A stretch of 64,000 nt of DNA from Halioglobus sp. (GTDB taxonomy: Bacteria; Pseudomonadota; Gammaproteobacteria; Pseudomonadales; Halieaceae), in contig JAGRIE010000010.1 in assembly GCA_020443425.1 (NCBI GenBank), positions 54,528-118,527 on the forward strand, in the 5' to 3' direction. Shown here piece after piece: positions 8,348 through 17,304 of the stretch. The translations under genes and the position numbers were made by a program. The notes beneath the pieces were generated by a model. That model was not told the DNA's origin. It worked only from the letters and a program-made list of their open reading frames with translations, and made no database searches. The stretch's first letter is position 1, and each line of letters begins with the position of its first letter.

Positions 8348-9136
8348 CTACTCCGCTCCCTTGCGCTGTATAACAGCAACAACCGTTTGCCAGAGAATTT
8401 TGAGATCGCCTTTGAACGTCCGCGTTTCGACATAGTCTGTGTCGATGTCCGCGGTTTCCTGAAACGCGAGATCGCCGCGACCGCCCACCTGGGCCGGACC
8501 GGTCAGCCCGGCCTGCACCTGGAACTTCTTCAGCTGGCGCTTGGTGTAGTAGGGGCTCATTTCAGGTATTTCCGGACGCGGGCCACACAGTGTCATATCA
8601 CCAGTGAGTACATTCCAGAAGTTGGGCAGCTCATCGAGGCTGGACTTTCGCAGCCAGCGACCGACACGGGTCACCCTTGGATCATTGGAGACTTTAAACC
8701 GGATGGTTTTGATCTCCTCGTCGGTGTAGTCGTAAGCGTACAACTCCGGAAACCGCTCCCTGGCATCGACGTACATGGTGCGAAACTTCAGGAAGGTAAA
8801 GGGGCGTCCGGCATAGTACACCTTGCGCCGGTCATCGCCCTCTATCGCAACTGCGAGTGTGTTACTGCGACGTCGATCCTTGGTCATCCGGATCTGGCGA
8901 AACAGCGCGGGACCGGGGGAGTCAAGCCTGATAATGATGGCAATGATTACCATGATTGGGAGGCCGACCGTCAGCGCCAGCACTGACACAACAATATCCA
9001 GCGAGCGCCGGACAAAAGTCTGCAACGCCGGGTCGGTGCGGATTATTCCCGGTGTCGGTGCATCCGCCTGCGCAAAGTATGGGGGCTGCTCGTCATTTTC
9101 CAGACTTAAGCCCTCCGTGGGTCCATTAGAGCTCAC
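8348..9136 (-). CDS. undecaprenyl-phosphate sugar phosphotransferase
   Basis: A 262-residue bacterial sugar transferase that starts EPS repeat-unit assembly by moving a sugar-1-phosphate to undecaprenyl phosphate. One N-terminal hydrophobic segment near residues 45-68 (IVVSVLALTVGLPIMVIIAI) is followed by the conserved SPGPALFRQIR, LKFRTM, RKSSLDELPN, LCGPRP and GLTGPAQV motifs. The short form with one membrane segment resembles the catalytic part of WcaJ/EpsB-type enzymes, without the long multi-spanning N-terminus. It is the first gene of the minus-strand EPS run; the divergent upstream region at 9137-9583 should hold its promoter. Confidence 0.92.
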   Translation of the reverse strand: MSSNGPTEGLSLENDEQPPYFAQADAPTPGIIRTDPALQTFVRRSLDIVVSVLALTVGLPIMVIIAIIIRLDSPGPALFRQIRMTKDRRRSNTLAVAIEGDDRRKVYYAGRPFTFLKFRTMYVDARERFPELYAYDYTDEEIKTIRFKVSNDPRVTRVGRWLRKSSLDELPNFWNVLTGDMTLCGPRPEIPEMSPYYTKRQLKKFQVQAGLTGPAQVGGRGDLAFQETADIDTDYVETRTFKGDLKILWQTVVAVIQRKGAE

Positions 9137-9583
9137 AGCCTGTCACCTCTCTTCCATGTACCGCCAATTGCCACTAAAAATAAAGCCATCTTTCCTAAAA
9201 CCTTGTTTGCTAGCCAAACCTGCAGCTCGCATCGCTAGCAAACAATTAGTGTGCGACCTGCTTCCTGAGGCTCCTGCTCTCTGCATCGTGCAGCAAACAG
9301 GAGGGTATTTCGCGGCGGGCGAGTCCAAGCCTTGCTCCATCCATTGGGAGTCATCCACCGTAAAACGGTATCGGCTTTGATTTCATAATGACAAGAATTT
9401 TCAGAATCGCAAGGTGCAGATGGCTCATCTCGCAATAATTTTTGCCGCGCCTCTAAAATCTGTGGATGCTTTCACACTATTGTGAAAGTGTTATTACGCA
9501 TCGGGCGAATTTTTTAACAAGCTCTTTGTATTCCGGTGAACAGAAGATACCGTAGGATATTGCAGACGGAGGTAAGTTGGCAG
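9137..9583. promoter_or_regulatory. 447-base divergent intergenic region
   Basis: This gap separates the minus-strand EPS operon from the plus-strand epimerase and should carry both promoters. It is richer in A and T than the flanking genes. The only clear structured element is the inverted repeat at 9469-9488. I see no convincing sigma-54 element, small gene or RNA gene. Confidence 0.5.
9469..9488. promoter_or_regulatory. perfect inverted repeat, possible operator
   Basis: CTTTCACA and TGTGAAAG are perfect 8-base arms around CTAT. The site lies about 95 bases before the epimerase ATG (9584) and about 330 bases before the sugar transferase ATG. A dimeric repressor or activator is the likely type of ligand. 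I do not recognise the binding protein. Confidence 0.5.
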
Positions 9584-10498
9584 ATGAATGTATTGGTCAC
9601 CGGTGGTACAGGGTTTATCGGGTCTCATGTATGTGATGCACTATTAAGGCGCGGGCACAATATCCGTGTGCTCAGTCGTAAGGCAGAGCCGTACCGACCC
9701 CCACTGCCCGGGGTAGATTATTTTCTCGGCGACATCGCCGATACGTTTTACCTCAGCGAAGCCCTCAGCGGCATGGACGCCGTCATCCACCTCGTCAGCA
9801 GCACCGTACCGGGAACGTCCAATCTCGACCCGGTAGCGGATATCAACTTCAATCTGGCTGGCACCGTGCGGATGCTGGAGTTGATGCGCCAGGCCGGGCC
9901 GAAACGCATCGTGTTTCTGTCTTCCGGTGGCACAGTGTATGGCGAGCCGTCGCGCCTTCCGGTCGCCGAGACCGAGCCCTTGAACCCGCTGTGTTCCTAT
10001 GGCGTGACCAAGGTTGCGATTGAGCACTACCTCGGCATGTACGCATTTCTTTACGGTATCGAGCCGGTTGTCCTGCGCGCATCCAACCCATTCGGCCCGC
10101 GCCAGGGGCGCCTCGGTATCCAGGGGCTGGTAGCGGCCTTTCTCAGTCGCATCCTTGCCGGCAAACCGCTCGTTGTCTGGGGTGACGGCGAGGTCATCAG
10201 GGATTATTTCTACGCCTCGGACCTGGCAGACCTGTGCGCGCTGGCCGTGGAGTCCACAGAAACGGGCATCTTCAATGCCGGCAGCGGCCAGGGCACGAGT
10301 ATCAACCGCATGATCGAACTGATCGGCAAAGCCACCGCTATCCAGCCGGAAGTGCACTACGAGCCACAGCGCAAATTCGACGTCAGGGAAACCTATCTGG
10401 ATATCAGCAAAGCGCGCACCGCATTCGGCTGGGAGCCGGTGGTCGACCTGGAGAGCGGTATCTCACAGCACTGGGACTGGTTGCGCAGCCTCAGTTGA
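9584..10498 (+). CDS. NAD-dependent epimerase/dehydratase
   Basis: About 304 residues starting MNVLVTGGTGFIGSHV, with the Rossmann GGTGFIGS and catalytic YGVTK near residue 139. It resembles the UDP-glucose 4-epimerase group and is distinct from the epimerase at 4448-5395. The ATG at 9584 is preceded by GGAGGT at ideal spacing; an upstream in-frame ATG at 9536 lacks this. It is transcribed away from the EPS operon and may provide another sugar precursor. The 270-base gap after it leads to the PEP-CTERM-type gene. Confidence 0.9.
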   Translation: MNVLVTGGTGFIGSHVCDALLRRGHNIRVLSRKAEPYRPPLPGVDYFLGDIADTFYLSEALSGMDAVIHLVSSTVPGTSNLDPVADINFNLAGTVRMLELMRQAGPKRIVFLSSGGTVYGEPSRLPVAETEPLNPLCSYGVTKVAIEHYLGMYAFLYGIEPVVLRASNPFGPRQGRLGIQGLVAAFLSRILAGKPLVVWGDGEVIRDYFYASDLADLCALAVESTETGIFNAGSGQGTSINRMIELIGKATAIQPEVHYEPQRKFDVRETYLDISKARTAFGWEPVVDLESGISQHWDWLRSLS

Positions 10499-10629
10499 GC
10501 GCTGCGTCACAGTTACAGCCACCGGACACGGCGCGCCTGTCAACATTCTTTACAAATACTGGAATAAGAGTAACCTGTAGAGGTGGTTTCACAAGCTAGT
10601 CACCTGTGTTCCAACACTATTTCCAACTC

Positions 10630-10645
10630 GGGCACGCTCTTTGCA
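10630..10645 (+). promoter_or_regulatory. sigma-54 promoter of the PEP-CTERM-type gene
   Basis: GGGCACGCTCTTTGCA has GG and GC exactly ten bases apart, close to the -24/-12 consensus TGGCACG-N4-TTGC. Transcription should begin near 10656, leaving a leader of about 110 bases. Sigma-54 promoters ahead of PEP-CTERM genes, worked by PrsK/PrsR-type regulators, are known in exosortase-carrying proteobacteria. No such regulator is encoded in this window. Confidence 0.8.
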
Positions 10646-10768
10646 TTGCCTTTACAGCGCGACGGAGTGCGCTTAAAACTGATAAAAATCGCACCGCAAA
10701 GCTGCCGACCACCTGTTTAGAACAGGCGGCCGACGATACATGTAACGTTAACGGGAGAGGGTGCAGCA

Positions 10769-11431
10769 ATGGGCAAGACATTTATGACAGCGGGATTCAG
10801 CAGCGCATTGAAGCTGGGCAAAGCACTGGCGGCGGCCAGTTGCCTGACATTGCTTGCCGGCACAGCGGCGGCGACACCTTTCCCCAACCCCGACCCGGGG
10901 TCGCTACTGGACGACCTCGATGGCAGTGGCTACTTCACGCCCGGCAACACCGGCAGCCTCTCTATCGAACTGTTTGACCTCGGCGACAGCGTCGCCAGCT
11001 TCGGCTTTTTTGCGCAGGGTACGCCGGGCACTCTGGTACCCATTTTTGAAGCCGGTGACCTCAGCGGCCAGTCGGCCATCATAGATTTCTCGATAGGCTA
11101 CGTGTTCGACCCGGAGGACAACGCGATACAGTCGCTCTTCCCGGCGACCTCTACCATAGGCTTCTACCTCGATTTTGCCGGGTTCATTCTCTATTCCGAC
11201 CCGACGCTCAACCTGGGTGGGCTGGACATAATGGGCGCCTACCCATCCATCAACGACGACTTTACCAGCCTGCTGTTTTTTGATGGCCCCGCCGATGACC
11301 CGCAGCGAACTCTGCTGTCGTGGCATGTCATCTCCGATGTCAGCCCGGTCCCCGTACCGGGAACCGCACTGCTTCTGGGCGTCGGACTGGCTCTGCTAGC
11401 CCGCAGGCGCACCGCCGGGGTGCGCCGCTAA
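10769..11431 (+). CDS. PEP-CTERM-type (VPxPG) secreted surface protein
   Basis: A 220-residue exported protein with an N-terminal signal near residues 12-36 (ALAAASCLTLLAGTAAA). The mid-region is acidic, low in Lys and has no recognised enzyme motif. The C-terminus has the three-part sorting signal of exosortase substrates: VPVPGT, a hydrophobic helix (ALLLGVGLALL) and an ARRR cluster. The VPVPG form departs from the usual VPEP. The ATG follows GGGAGAGG at good spacing. Such proteins are thought to be cleaved by an exosortase and to act with the EPS at the cell surface; no exosortase gene is present here, so it must lie outside the window. Confidence 0.82.
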   Translation: MGKTFMTAGFSSALKLGKALAAASCLTLLAGTAAATPFPNPDPGSLLDDLDGSGYFTPGNTGSLSIELFDLGDSVASFGFFAQGTPGTLVPIFEAGDLSGQSAIIDFSIGYVFDPEDNAIQSLFPATSTIGFYLDFAGFILYSDPTLNLGGLDIMGAYPSINDDFTSLLFFDGPADDPQRTLLSWHVISDVSPVPVPGTALLLGVGLALLARRRTAGVRR

Positions 11432-11458
11432 CCCGGCCGGGACTCTGAAAAGCCGGGG

Positions 11459-11914
11459 TTACCGGCCCTGCGGGACGGATGCTCGCGAGCGACGGGTCGC
11501 AACACGGCACACCAACACCCCGAGAGAGACGCCGAGTGTATTCGCCAGCAGGTCAAGCGCGGACATTTCCCGTCCCGGCACAAACGACTGACCCACCTCC
11601 AGCAACCCGCTGTAGGCAATGATGCCGATGCACACCCCGATATAGTGTCGCCTCGACAGGCGCAGGCGATACGCCAGTGTCGCGAAGATCGCGTAGATCA
11701 GCAGGTGTGCGGACTTATCGTAGGAACCGACCAGCGCACCGCCCGCCGGCAACAGGGACGCGAACGCAACCAGCGCTGTATAGCCGCCGAAAATCAGCTT
11801 GCGATACCTTTCGATCACCGGCGCGCACCCGCACCGTCGCGATAAAGCGCATCGGGCGGCAACAACACCACGCCGTGCAAACGCTGGCCGCGGCAAGCCT
11901 CTTGCAGTGCGCAC
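11459..11914 (-). CDS. VanZ-like membrane protein
   Basis: Up to 151 residues with four hydrophobic segments and the VanZ-family pattern DKSAHLLIYAIFATLAYRLR, then LLEVGQSFVPGREMSALDLLANTLG. VanZ-like proteins are common in EPS/exosortase loci, but their role there is not established. The start is uncertain: the first 32 residues are Arg- and Cys-rich and unlike the family, so a GTG at 11818 (about 119 residues) may be the true start, though neither has a clear ribosome binding site. It lies downstream of the two hydrolase-like lipoproteins on the same strand. Confidence 0.75.
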   Translation of the reverse strand: MRTARGLPRPAFARRGVVAARCALSRRCGCAPVIERYRKLIFGGYTALVAFASLLPAGGALVGSYDKSAHLLIYAIFATLAYRLRLSRRHYIGVCIGIIAYSGLLEVGQSFVPGREMSALDLLANTLGVSLGVLVCRVATRRSRASVPQGR

Positions 11915-11931
11915 CTCATGCCGGCCACCGC

Positions 11932-13092
11932 CTACTGCTGCGCACGCAGGGGTCTGTCAAACCACGCCTGCCATACATCCAACGCCGCTCGCGGGCGCAG
12001 GGTCTCATCGTAGAGGCCGGCATCACGCCAGATGGCCGGGAGGTCGTACTGGCCCAGCACCGTGTTCCACAGGGCATCAAAATCCACCGCGGTAAACCAG
12101 ATCACAAACCGGGCATCCAGCCGCTCTGCTTCATCCAGCGTACGCTCGACATAGTTGCGCTGTGTCGCATCGTCACTGCGGATATCGATCGCAAATCGCG
12201 GCAGCAGCAGATCCTCTGCCACCCAGCCGGTCTCGGTAATCGCCACAGGCTTGTTCGGTGCGATAACGCTGATCTGGCTCAACCAGTCGGTCGGCAGGGT
12301 GTCCGGGGAAGCCCCTTCCTGTGCATTGTAGAATGCGTAGGGATAGACACTGATGCCGACCAAGTCGACGTAATCTGCGATCCGGGCGAACTGGCCGGCG
12401 AATTCGCTGGTCTCCGCCGCGGCGGGACTTTTCAGCGCGATGGACACCATAACCGGCAGCGCCGGGTACTGTGCCTTGATATTGTTGTAGACCCCGCGTG
12501 CGAACACCACAAAATCATCAAACGCCGCCGGGTTTCGATTGTAGAGCTCATTGGCCTCTGTCGCGTAATTGAAATACGCCGGCTCGAAGCGCGCGATCAT
12601 ATCCAGCGAGAAATTGGAAAATGCCGCAATCACCTCAGGGTCAGCAAACGAGCGACTGTCCCAGGGCGGTGTCCGACTCTCCTGCCCGCTCTCTCCCCAG
12701 TTGCCTATCAGCGTCTCGCGCAGGATGCTGAGGGAGTCGATGGCAAGGTATACCGTCTTGTCACCCAGGGTCTGGGAGACGCGCCCATCGATCTCGCGGG
12801 TGAGATGCGCCGGATAGGCTGTTTGATTCAACGCCGCCTCCCAGGGCACCCCCTCAGTGATATGGTGCGCGACGATGTCCCCGTTCTGCTGGATCAGCGT
12901 ATAGGTGTTGTTCAGCGCGTCGAGTGTCGCATCGTAGGGCCAGGGCGTGAAGCCCATCTGGAAACCCCGGGTGAGCGTCGGAGTCACCACAGCGGATGAG
13001 TCATTGTCACTGTCGCCACCCGACCCACCGCCACAGGCGGCGAGCGTCGCGCCAAGCGACAACAGAATTACTTTCAGATACCTGGCTTTCAC
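11932..13092 (-). CDS. hydrolase-like lipoprotein (paralogue B)
   Basis: A 386-residue lipoprotein: signal MKARYLKVILLSLGATLAAC with the lipid-attachment cysteine at residue 20, then a Gly/Ser/Asp-rich linker to about 40. The folded part shares landmarks with the protein at 1982-3106: GFTPWPYD near 48, HHITEGVPWEAAL near 76, TEANELY near 178-184, AITETGW near 284-290 and an aromatic-rich end. EANE and ETGW would be the two catalytic carboxylate regions of a clan GH-A hydrolase; this is inference. It sits 69 bases downstream of paralogue C, probably in one transcript. Confidence 0.72.
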   Translation of the reverse strand: MKARYLKVILLSLGATLAACGGGSGGDSDNDSSAVVTPTLTRGFQMGFTPWPYDATLDALNNTYTLIQQNGDIVAHHITEGVPWEAALNQTAYPAHLTREIDGRVSQTLGDKTVYLAIDSLSILRETLIGNWGESGQESRTPPWDSRSFADPEVIAAFSNFSLDMIARFEPAYFNYATEANELYNRNPAAFDDFVVFARGVYNNIKAQYPALPVMVSIALKSPAAAETSEFAGQFARIADYVDLVGISVYPYAFYNAQEGASPDTLPTDWLSQISVIAPNKPVAITETGWVAEDLLLPRFAIDIRSDDATQRNYVERTLDEAERLDARFVIWFTAVDFDALWNTVLGQYDLPAIWRDAGLYDETLRPRAALDVWQAWFDRPLRAQQ

Positions 13093-13161
13093 TATCGGGG
13101 CACTCTGTCTACGTCAATACATTGCCCCTGCGGGGCGCAATCGCTACACCAGCACTACCGG

Positions 13162-14550
13162 CTACTGGCCGTCAGAGACCGTGTCATCCTGGAGAGGCAG
13201 GGCCAGCACCTCACGCCAGCGGTCAAGCAACAGTTCGCGCGACGTTCCATCGTACTCTTTCAGACCCATGGTGCCGAACGCCTTCAACACGATTTCCGAG
13301 AACAGTTCCAGTTCTCCGGGGATAGACACCGTATTCTTGGCCTGGTTCACCGCCTGGCACCAGAAATCCTGCTGACAGGCGTCGTTCTCCGGGTCGGTGC
13401 TGTCAGTGCGCACGTAACAGGTATCGACAACGTTTTTCGGCAGCACATCCACGGACGAGAACCATGCCAGCAACAGGAACTGGTTGGTGACTGCGCTATT
13501 CACCAGGTACTCGAAATAGTCGGCCGAGAACGTCTCGTCAGAATAAGGGAAGTTATTGAAACAGGTATTTTCATCACCCGCGGAGATACTGACATTGTTC
13601 CAGCCGGTCTCGACGATGGACAGGCGTTTCTCATCAGGATGCAAATTGAGCACCCGGGAGAAGTAATCGGCTGGCAGATCGTACGGTGTCGCGAACACGC
13701 CCTCGTCGTCCCTTATACCGAAAGGATAGCTGGCCATCGCAAACGTATCGTACTGCATCCGGGCCACCGCCTGGTACTGCTCCTCGGACCAACCGTCCAG
13801 CGTATCCTCATACAGCGCTTCGAGGTTGAAGGATGCGAACACGATGATGGTCGGGTCGTAGGCCTTGATAGCGTCATAGGCGCGCCGCTGAATGTCGACC
13901 AGGGCGTCCCAGGCATCACCCTCGCCACCACAATTGGCGTAGAAGATGTTCGCCTCGGCGAAATTCACCACATAGGTCGGCTGGAACACCTCGACCATCC
14001 ACAGTGCATAGTTGACATAGGCATCACCAATACGCGCCGCGTCAGGTGCGGACAGGTCGTAACAGGAGGGCGCCCAGGTGAGGTCGACTTGCAGTTTACC
14101 GTCGACGTCGAGCGCCTGGCCTACCATGCTGTCGCGCGAAAAGCCCAACTGCAGCAGCAGGGGACGCTCGCTGGCCTGTGCATCCGAGGCGAGCTTACGC
14201 GCCACTTTTGTCCACGGGTGTTGCTCGGGAACCCCGGTGTCATCGGCAAAAATGTCATAGGGAATACCGATGTAATCCGCCACGATTTTGACGAAATCCA
14301 CATCCTCGGCTATCGAGGCTATCGGAAACTGGGCATTGCCGTTTCGCAGGGGCCTGTCCTCCACCGGCTGCATCTGCACGACACCGGCGCCCATGCGAAA
14401 CTCGCGAAAATCGACACCGGCCTGCCCGGTCGGTTGCGTTGCCCTGTTGCCACTCAGCGTGATGGTTTCGCTGATCTCCGTGGAACCGCCCCCGCCACAG
14501 GCGTGGACCACCAGCAACAGCGGAATCAAGTAAAAGAAACGAGACTTCAT
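13162..14550 (-). CDS. hydrolase-like lipoprotein (paralogue C)
   Basis: About 462 residues from the ATG at 14550, which begins a lipoprotein signal (LIPLLLVVHAC). It is a more distant relative of paralogues A and B: FRMGAG near 51, AEANIF near 198-203 and SIVETGW in the second half. The second glutamate of EANE is replaced by isoleucine here, so if this protein is active the first glutamate must be the acid/base. Several extra cysteines suggest disulfides. An in-frame ATG at 14601 would add 17 residues ahead of the signal and is less likely. The substrate is unknown. Confidence 0.68.
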   Translation of the reverse strand: MKSRFFYLIPLLLVVHACGGGGSTEISETITLSGNRATQPTGQAGVDFREFRMGAGVVQMQPVEDRPLRNGNAQFPIASIAEDVDFVKIVADYIGIPYDIFADDTGVPEQHPWTKVARKLASDAQASERPLLLQLGFSRDSMVGQALDVDGKLQVDLTWAPSCYDLSAPDAARIGDAYVNYALWMVEVFQPTYVVNFAEANIFYANCGGEGDAWDALVDIQRRAYDAIKAYDPTIIVFASFNLEALYEDTLDGWSEEQYQAVARMQYDTFAMASYPFGIRDDEGVFATPYDLPADYFSRVLNLHPDEKRLSIVETGWNNVSISAGDENTCFNNFPYSDETFSADYFEYLVNSAVTNQFLLLAWFSSVDVLPKNVVDTCYVRTDSTDPENDACQQDFWCQAVNQAKNTVSIPGELELFSEIVLKAFGTMGLKEYDGTSRELLLDRWREVLALPLQDDTVSDGQ

Positions 14551-14767
14551 AACAAGTTTATTCCTGTAAGCTGCGCGCAATCGGCGATCGCGCACTGACA
14601 CTTGCGTAAACCTCGAAACAGGCAGATGGGCCTCGCAGCGTCATCACACAGGCACAACCCAGCTGGACCGGTTCTGCCGCTGCGACACTGTCACAGTGCC
14701 CGGACACATACCCCACTTCGACTTTACCCCATTCACTGCTGCCTTGAAACCAAAAAGCCTGCCGGCG

Positions 14768-15235
14768 TCAGGAGGCGATCACAGCGGCCAGCTGGCGGAT
14801 GGCTTCCTCCCACTCATCACGCGCCCGGCTCTCCCGCTGCGCCACCTGTGCCAGATTGAACAACAGCGGGTTGTCGCCGCGCTCCAGCGCGGCAGACTGC
14901 TGGTAGAAGGCGTACATCATATCCTGCTGTGCCTGCTCGGCCTTCAATTCAAGGCCCTTGAGGTCTTCGCGCACAGCGGCGGCCGGCGCATACCCCTGCA
15001 ACTGGCGACGCAACTCCCGCAGCGGCCTCACCACAGACTCTCGCCACTCGGACACCGCCGCGTCAAGTGCCTCGAGATGGCTTCCGGCCAGGCATTGATT
15101 ATTACGCGCCAGCCAGGCCGCATACAGTAACTGGTTCACATCCAGGCCAATCCGGTCCTGTAGCGCCAGGCAGGCAGCGGCCACCCCCTGCTCGCGATAG
15201 GTGGCCAGCGAGAACTCCCACAGTGGATTGCCCAT
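14768..15235 (-). CDS. TIGR02444 family protein
   Basis: About 155 residues from the ATG at 15235 (MGNPLWEFSLATY). The sequence matches the TIGR02444/DUF2390 pattern: an N-terminal LWxFSLxxY, RIGLDVNQLLYAAWLA near residue 30, and a helical C-terminus. It is a predicted soluble all-helical protein of unknown function. In Pseudomonas-like genomes this family sits beside the YheS-type ABC-F gene, as here, where the two are divergent. The start lacks a strong ribosome binding site, and longer in-frame starts would run into the ABC-F gene. Confidence 0.72.
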   Translation of the reverse strand: MGNPLWEFSLATYREQGVAAACLALQDRIGLDVNQLLYAAWLARNNQCLAGSHLEALDAAVSEWRESVVRPLRELRRQLQGYAPAAAVREDLKGLELKAEQAQQDMMYAFYQQSAALERGDNPLLFNLAQVAQRESRARDEWEEAIRQLAAVIAS

Positions 15236-15400
15236 GAATTGACCGCATGAATAGACTGCCACTGCCAACCATACACCAGCGTCACCCGCGCGCACCAGAG
15301 ACCCGTGCGGACCGGACCCGGCACCACTGCCGGGAGAATCGCAATTGCAGGGGCATAACACTGGCTCGCGGCGTGAGCGGCGGGTAGAATCCTCGCCCTC

Positions 15401-17284
15401 ATGATCATACTGCGCGATATCGTCCTGCGGCGCGGCAGCAAACTGCTGCTGCAGGATGCCAATGTCACCATTCAGCCGGGGCAGCGCCTCGCGCTGATCG
15501 GTGCCAATGGCTGTGGCAAGTCCAGCCTTTTCGCTCTGCTGGTGGGCGAGATGGGGGCCGATGCCGGCGACATAGAAGGTATGGCCACGCTGCGCCTGTC
15601 GCATATGGCGCAGGAGATACACGCCACCTCCCTGCCCGCCGGGGAGTTTGTCTGGCGCGGCGACACCCTGCTGGCCAATCTGCGCGACGAGGTCGCAGCA
15701 CTGGAAGCCGCCGGGAACTTCGAGAAAGCGGCACCGCTGCACAGCCGCCTTGACGAGATTGACGGCTACAGTGCGGAGCGTCGCGCCCAGCGCCTGCTGC
15801 AGGGGCTGGGTTTTGCAGAGGATGCGGCCACGCGCCCGGTCAGCGACTTCTCAGGCGGCTGGCGTATACGGCTCAACCTGGCCCGTGCACTGATGACGCC
15901 CTCAGACATCCTGCTGCTGGATGAACCCACCAACCATCTCGACCTCGACGCGACGCTGTGGCTGCAGCAGTGGCTGCAACAGTACCCGGGCACCCTGCTG
16001 ATGATTTCCCACGATCGCGACTTCATCGACGCCACCTGTGAACGCGTACTGCACATCGAACAGCAGCAGTTGTTCGCCTACAAAGGCAACTACTCGGACT
16101 TCGAACGCATGCGGGCCGAGCGCCTCGCCAACCAGCAGGCCAGTTACGAGAAGCAGCAGCGTCGCATCGCCGAGATCGACGACTTCGTACGTCGCTTCCG
16201 CTACAAAGCCACCAAGGCCAAGCAGGCGCAGAGTCGCCTGAAAGAACTGGAGCGGATGCAGACACTGGCGCCGGCCCACGCCGACTCGCCGTTCGATTTC
16301 AGCTTTCCGGCGCCGGCCAGAAGCAGCGACCCCCTGCTGCGGCTGGATGAAGCCGACCTGGGCTACGGTGACAGCGCTGTGCTGTGCGGCGTGAACCTGC
16401 AACTGCGACCGGGCAGTCGCTACGGCCTGCTGGGACGCAACGGCGCCGGGAAGTCGACCCTGCTGAAAAGCCTGATCGGCGAACTGCCTCTGCTCGGGGG
16501 CACCCGCAGCACCGGAGAGCACCTGGCTATCGGCTACTTTGACCAGCAGCAACTGGAGGCCCTGGACCTGCAGGCCAGTCCCGCGCTGCACCTGCAACGC
16601 CTGAGTCCAGCGGCGCGCGAGCAGGACATACTGAACTTCCTCGGCGGCTTCAACTTTCGCGGCGATGCGGCCACGTCGGCCATCGCGCCGTTCTCGGGTG
16701 GCGAGAAAGCGCGCCTCGCACTGGCCATGGTAGTCTGGCAAAAGCCCAATCTGCTGGTGCTGGACGAGCCCACCAACCACCTCGACCTGGAGATGCGCCA
16801 CGCCATGGAGGTTGCACTGCAGGCCTACGACGGCGCCCTGGTTCTGGTCAGTCACGATCGCCACATGCTGCGCAATACCGCAGAGGAATTGCTGCTGGTG
16901 CACGACGGGCGCGTGGAGGAGTACCGGGAGGATCTCGAGGGTTACGAGCGCTGGATACTGTCCAGCTACAAGCAGACGGACAAAGCCGACACCGGCCCGG
17001 CGGACACCTCGCGCAAGGAAAAACGGCAGCAGGCCGCCAGCCAGCGCGAAAAGCTGCGCCCACTGCAGAGGCAGGTGGATAAAACCGAGGCACAGATGGC
17101 GGAAGTTGCTCTCACGCTGCAGTCGGTGCGCGACCAGCTGAGTGACACCGAGCTGTATACCGACGGCAACAAGCAGCTACTCGCCGACCTGCTGAAGCGC
17201 GAGGGAGAGTTGAAAACCCGGGCCGCCGAGCTGGATGACCTGTGGCTGGAACAACAGCAGCAGTTGGAGGAGCTGGCGCAGTGA
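15401..17284 (+). CDS. ABC-F family ATPase (YheS-like)
   Basis: A 627-residue soluble protein with two ABC ATPase domains and no membrane segments. Walker A motifs are GANGCGKSS near residue 34 and GRNGAGKST near 346. Signature motifs are FSGGWRIRL and FSGGEKARL, and both domains contain LDEPTNHLDL. A charged linker between the domains and a coiled-coil C-terminus (about 540-627) are typical of the YheS/Uup subgroup. ABC-F proteins bind the ribosomal E site and act on stalled or initiating ribosomes. A resistance role is not suggested by context. Confidence 0.93.
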   Translation: MIILRDIVLRRGSKLLLQDANVTIQPGQRLALIGANGCGKSSLFALLVGEMGADAGDIEGMATLRLSHMAQEIHATSLPAGEFVWRGDTLLANLRDEVAALEAAGNFEKAAPLHSRLDEIDGYSAERRAQRLLQGLGFAEDAATRPVSDFSGGWRIRLNLARALMTPSDILLLDEPTNHLDLDATLWLQQWLQQYPGTLLMISHDRDFIDATCERVLHIEQQQLFAYKGNYSDFERMRAERLANQQASYEKQQRRIAEIDDFVRRFRYKATKAKQAQSRLKELERMQTLAPAHADSPFDFSFPAPARSSDPLLRLDEADLGYGDSAVLCGVNLQLRPGSRYGLLGRNGAGKSTLLKSLIGELPLLGGTRSTGEHLAIGYFDQQQLEALDLQASPALHLQRLSPAAREQDILNFLGGFNFRGDAATSAIAPFSGGEKARLALAMVVWQKPNLLVLDEPTNHLDLEMRHAMEVALQAYDGALVLVSHDRHMLRNTAEELLLVHDGRVEEYREDLEGYERWILSSYKQTDKADTGPADTSRKEKRQQAASQREKLRPLQRQVDKTEAQMAEVALTLQSVRDQLSDTELYTDGNKQLLADLLKREGELKTRAAELDDLWLEQQQQLEELAQ

Positions 17285-17304
17285 ACACAGCCGCCGGTGG
17301 CGGC

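Noticed and set aside
9422-9433. GG...GC pair as sigma-54 promoter of the epimerase
   Set aside because: The spacing is eight bases instead of ten and the flanking bases do not fit.
11677-12999. Plus-strand frame of 440 codons opposite paralogue B
   Set aside because: It is rich in Arg and His with no recognisable fold and lies opposite a protein with a lipobox and conserved motifs.
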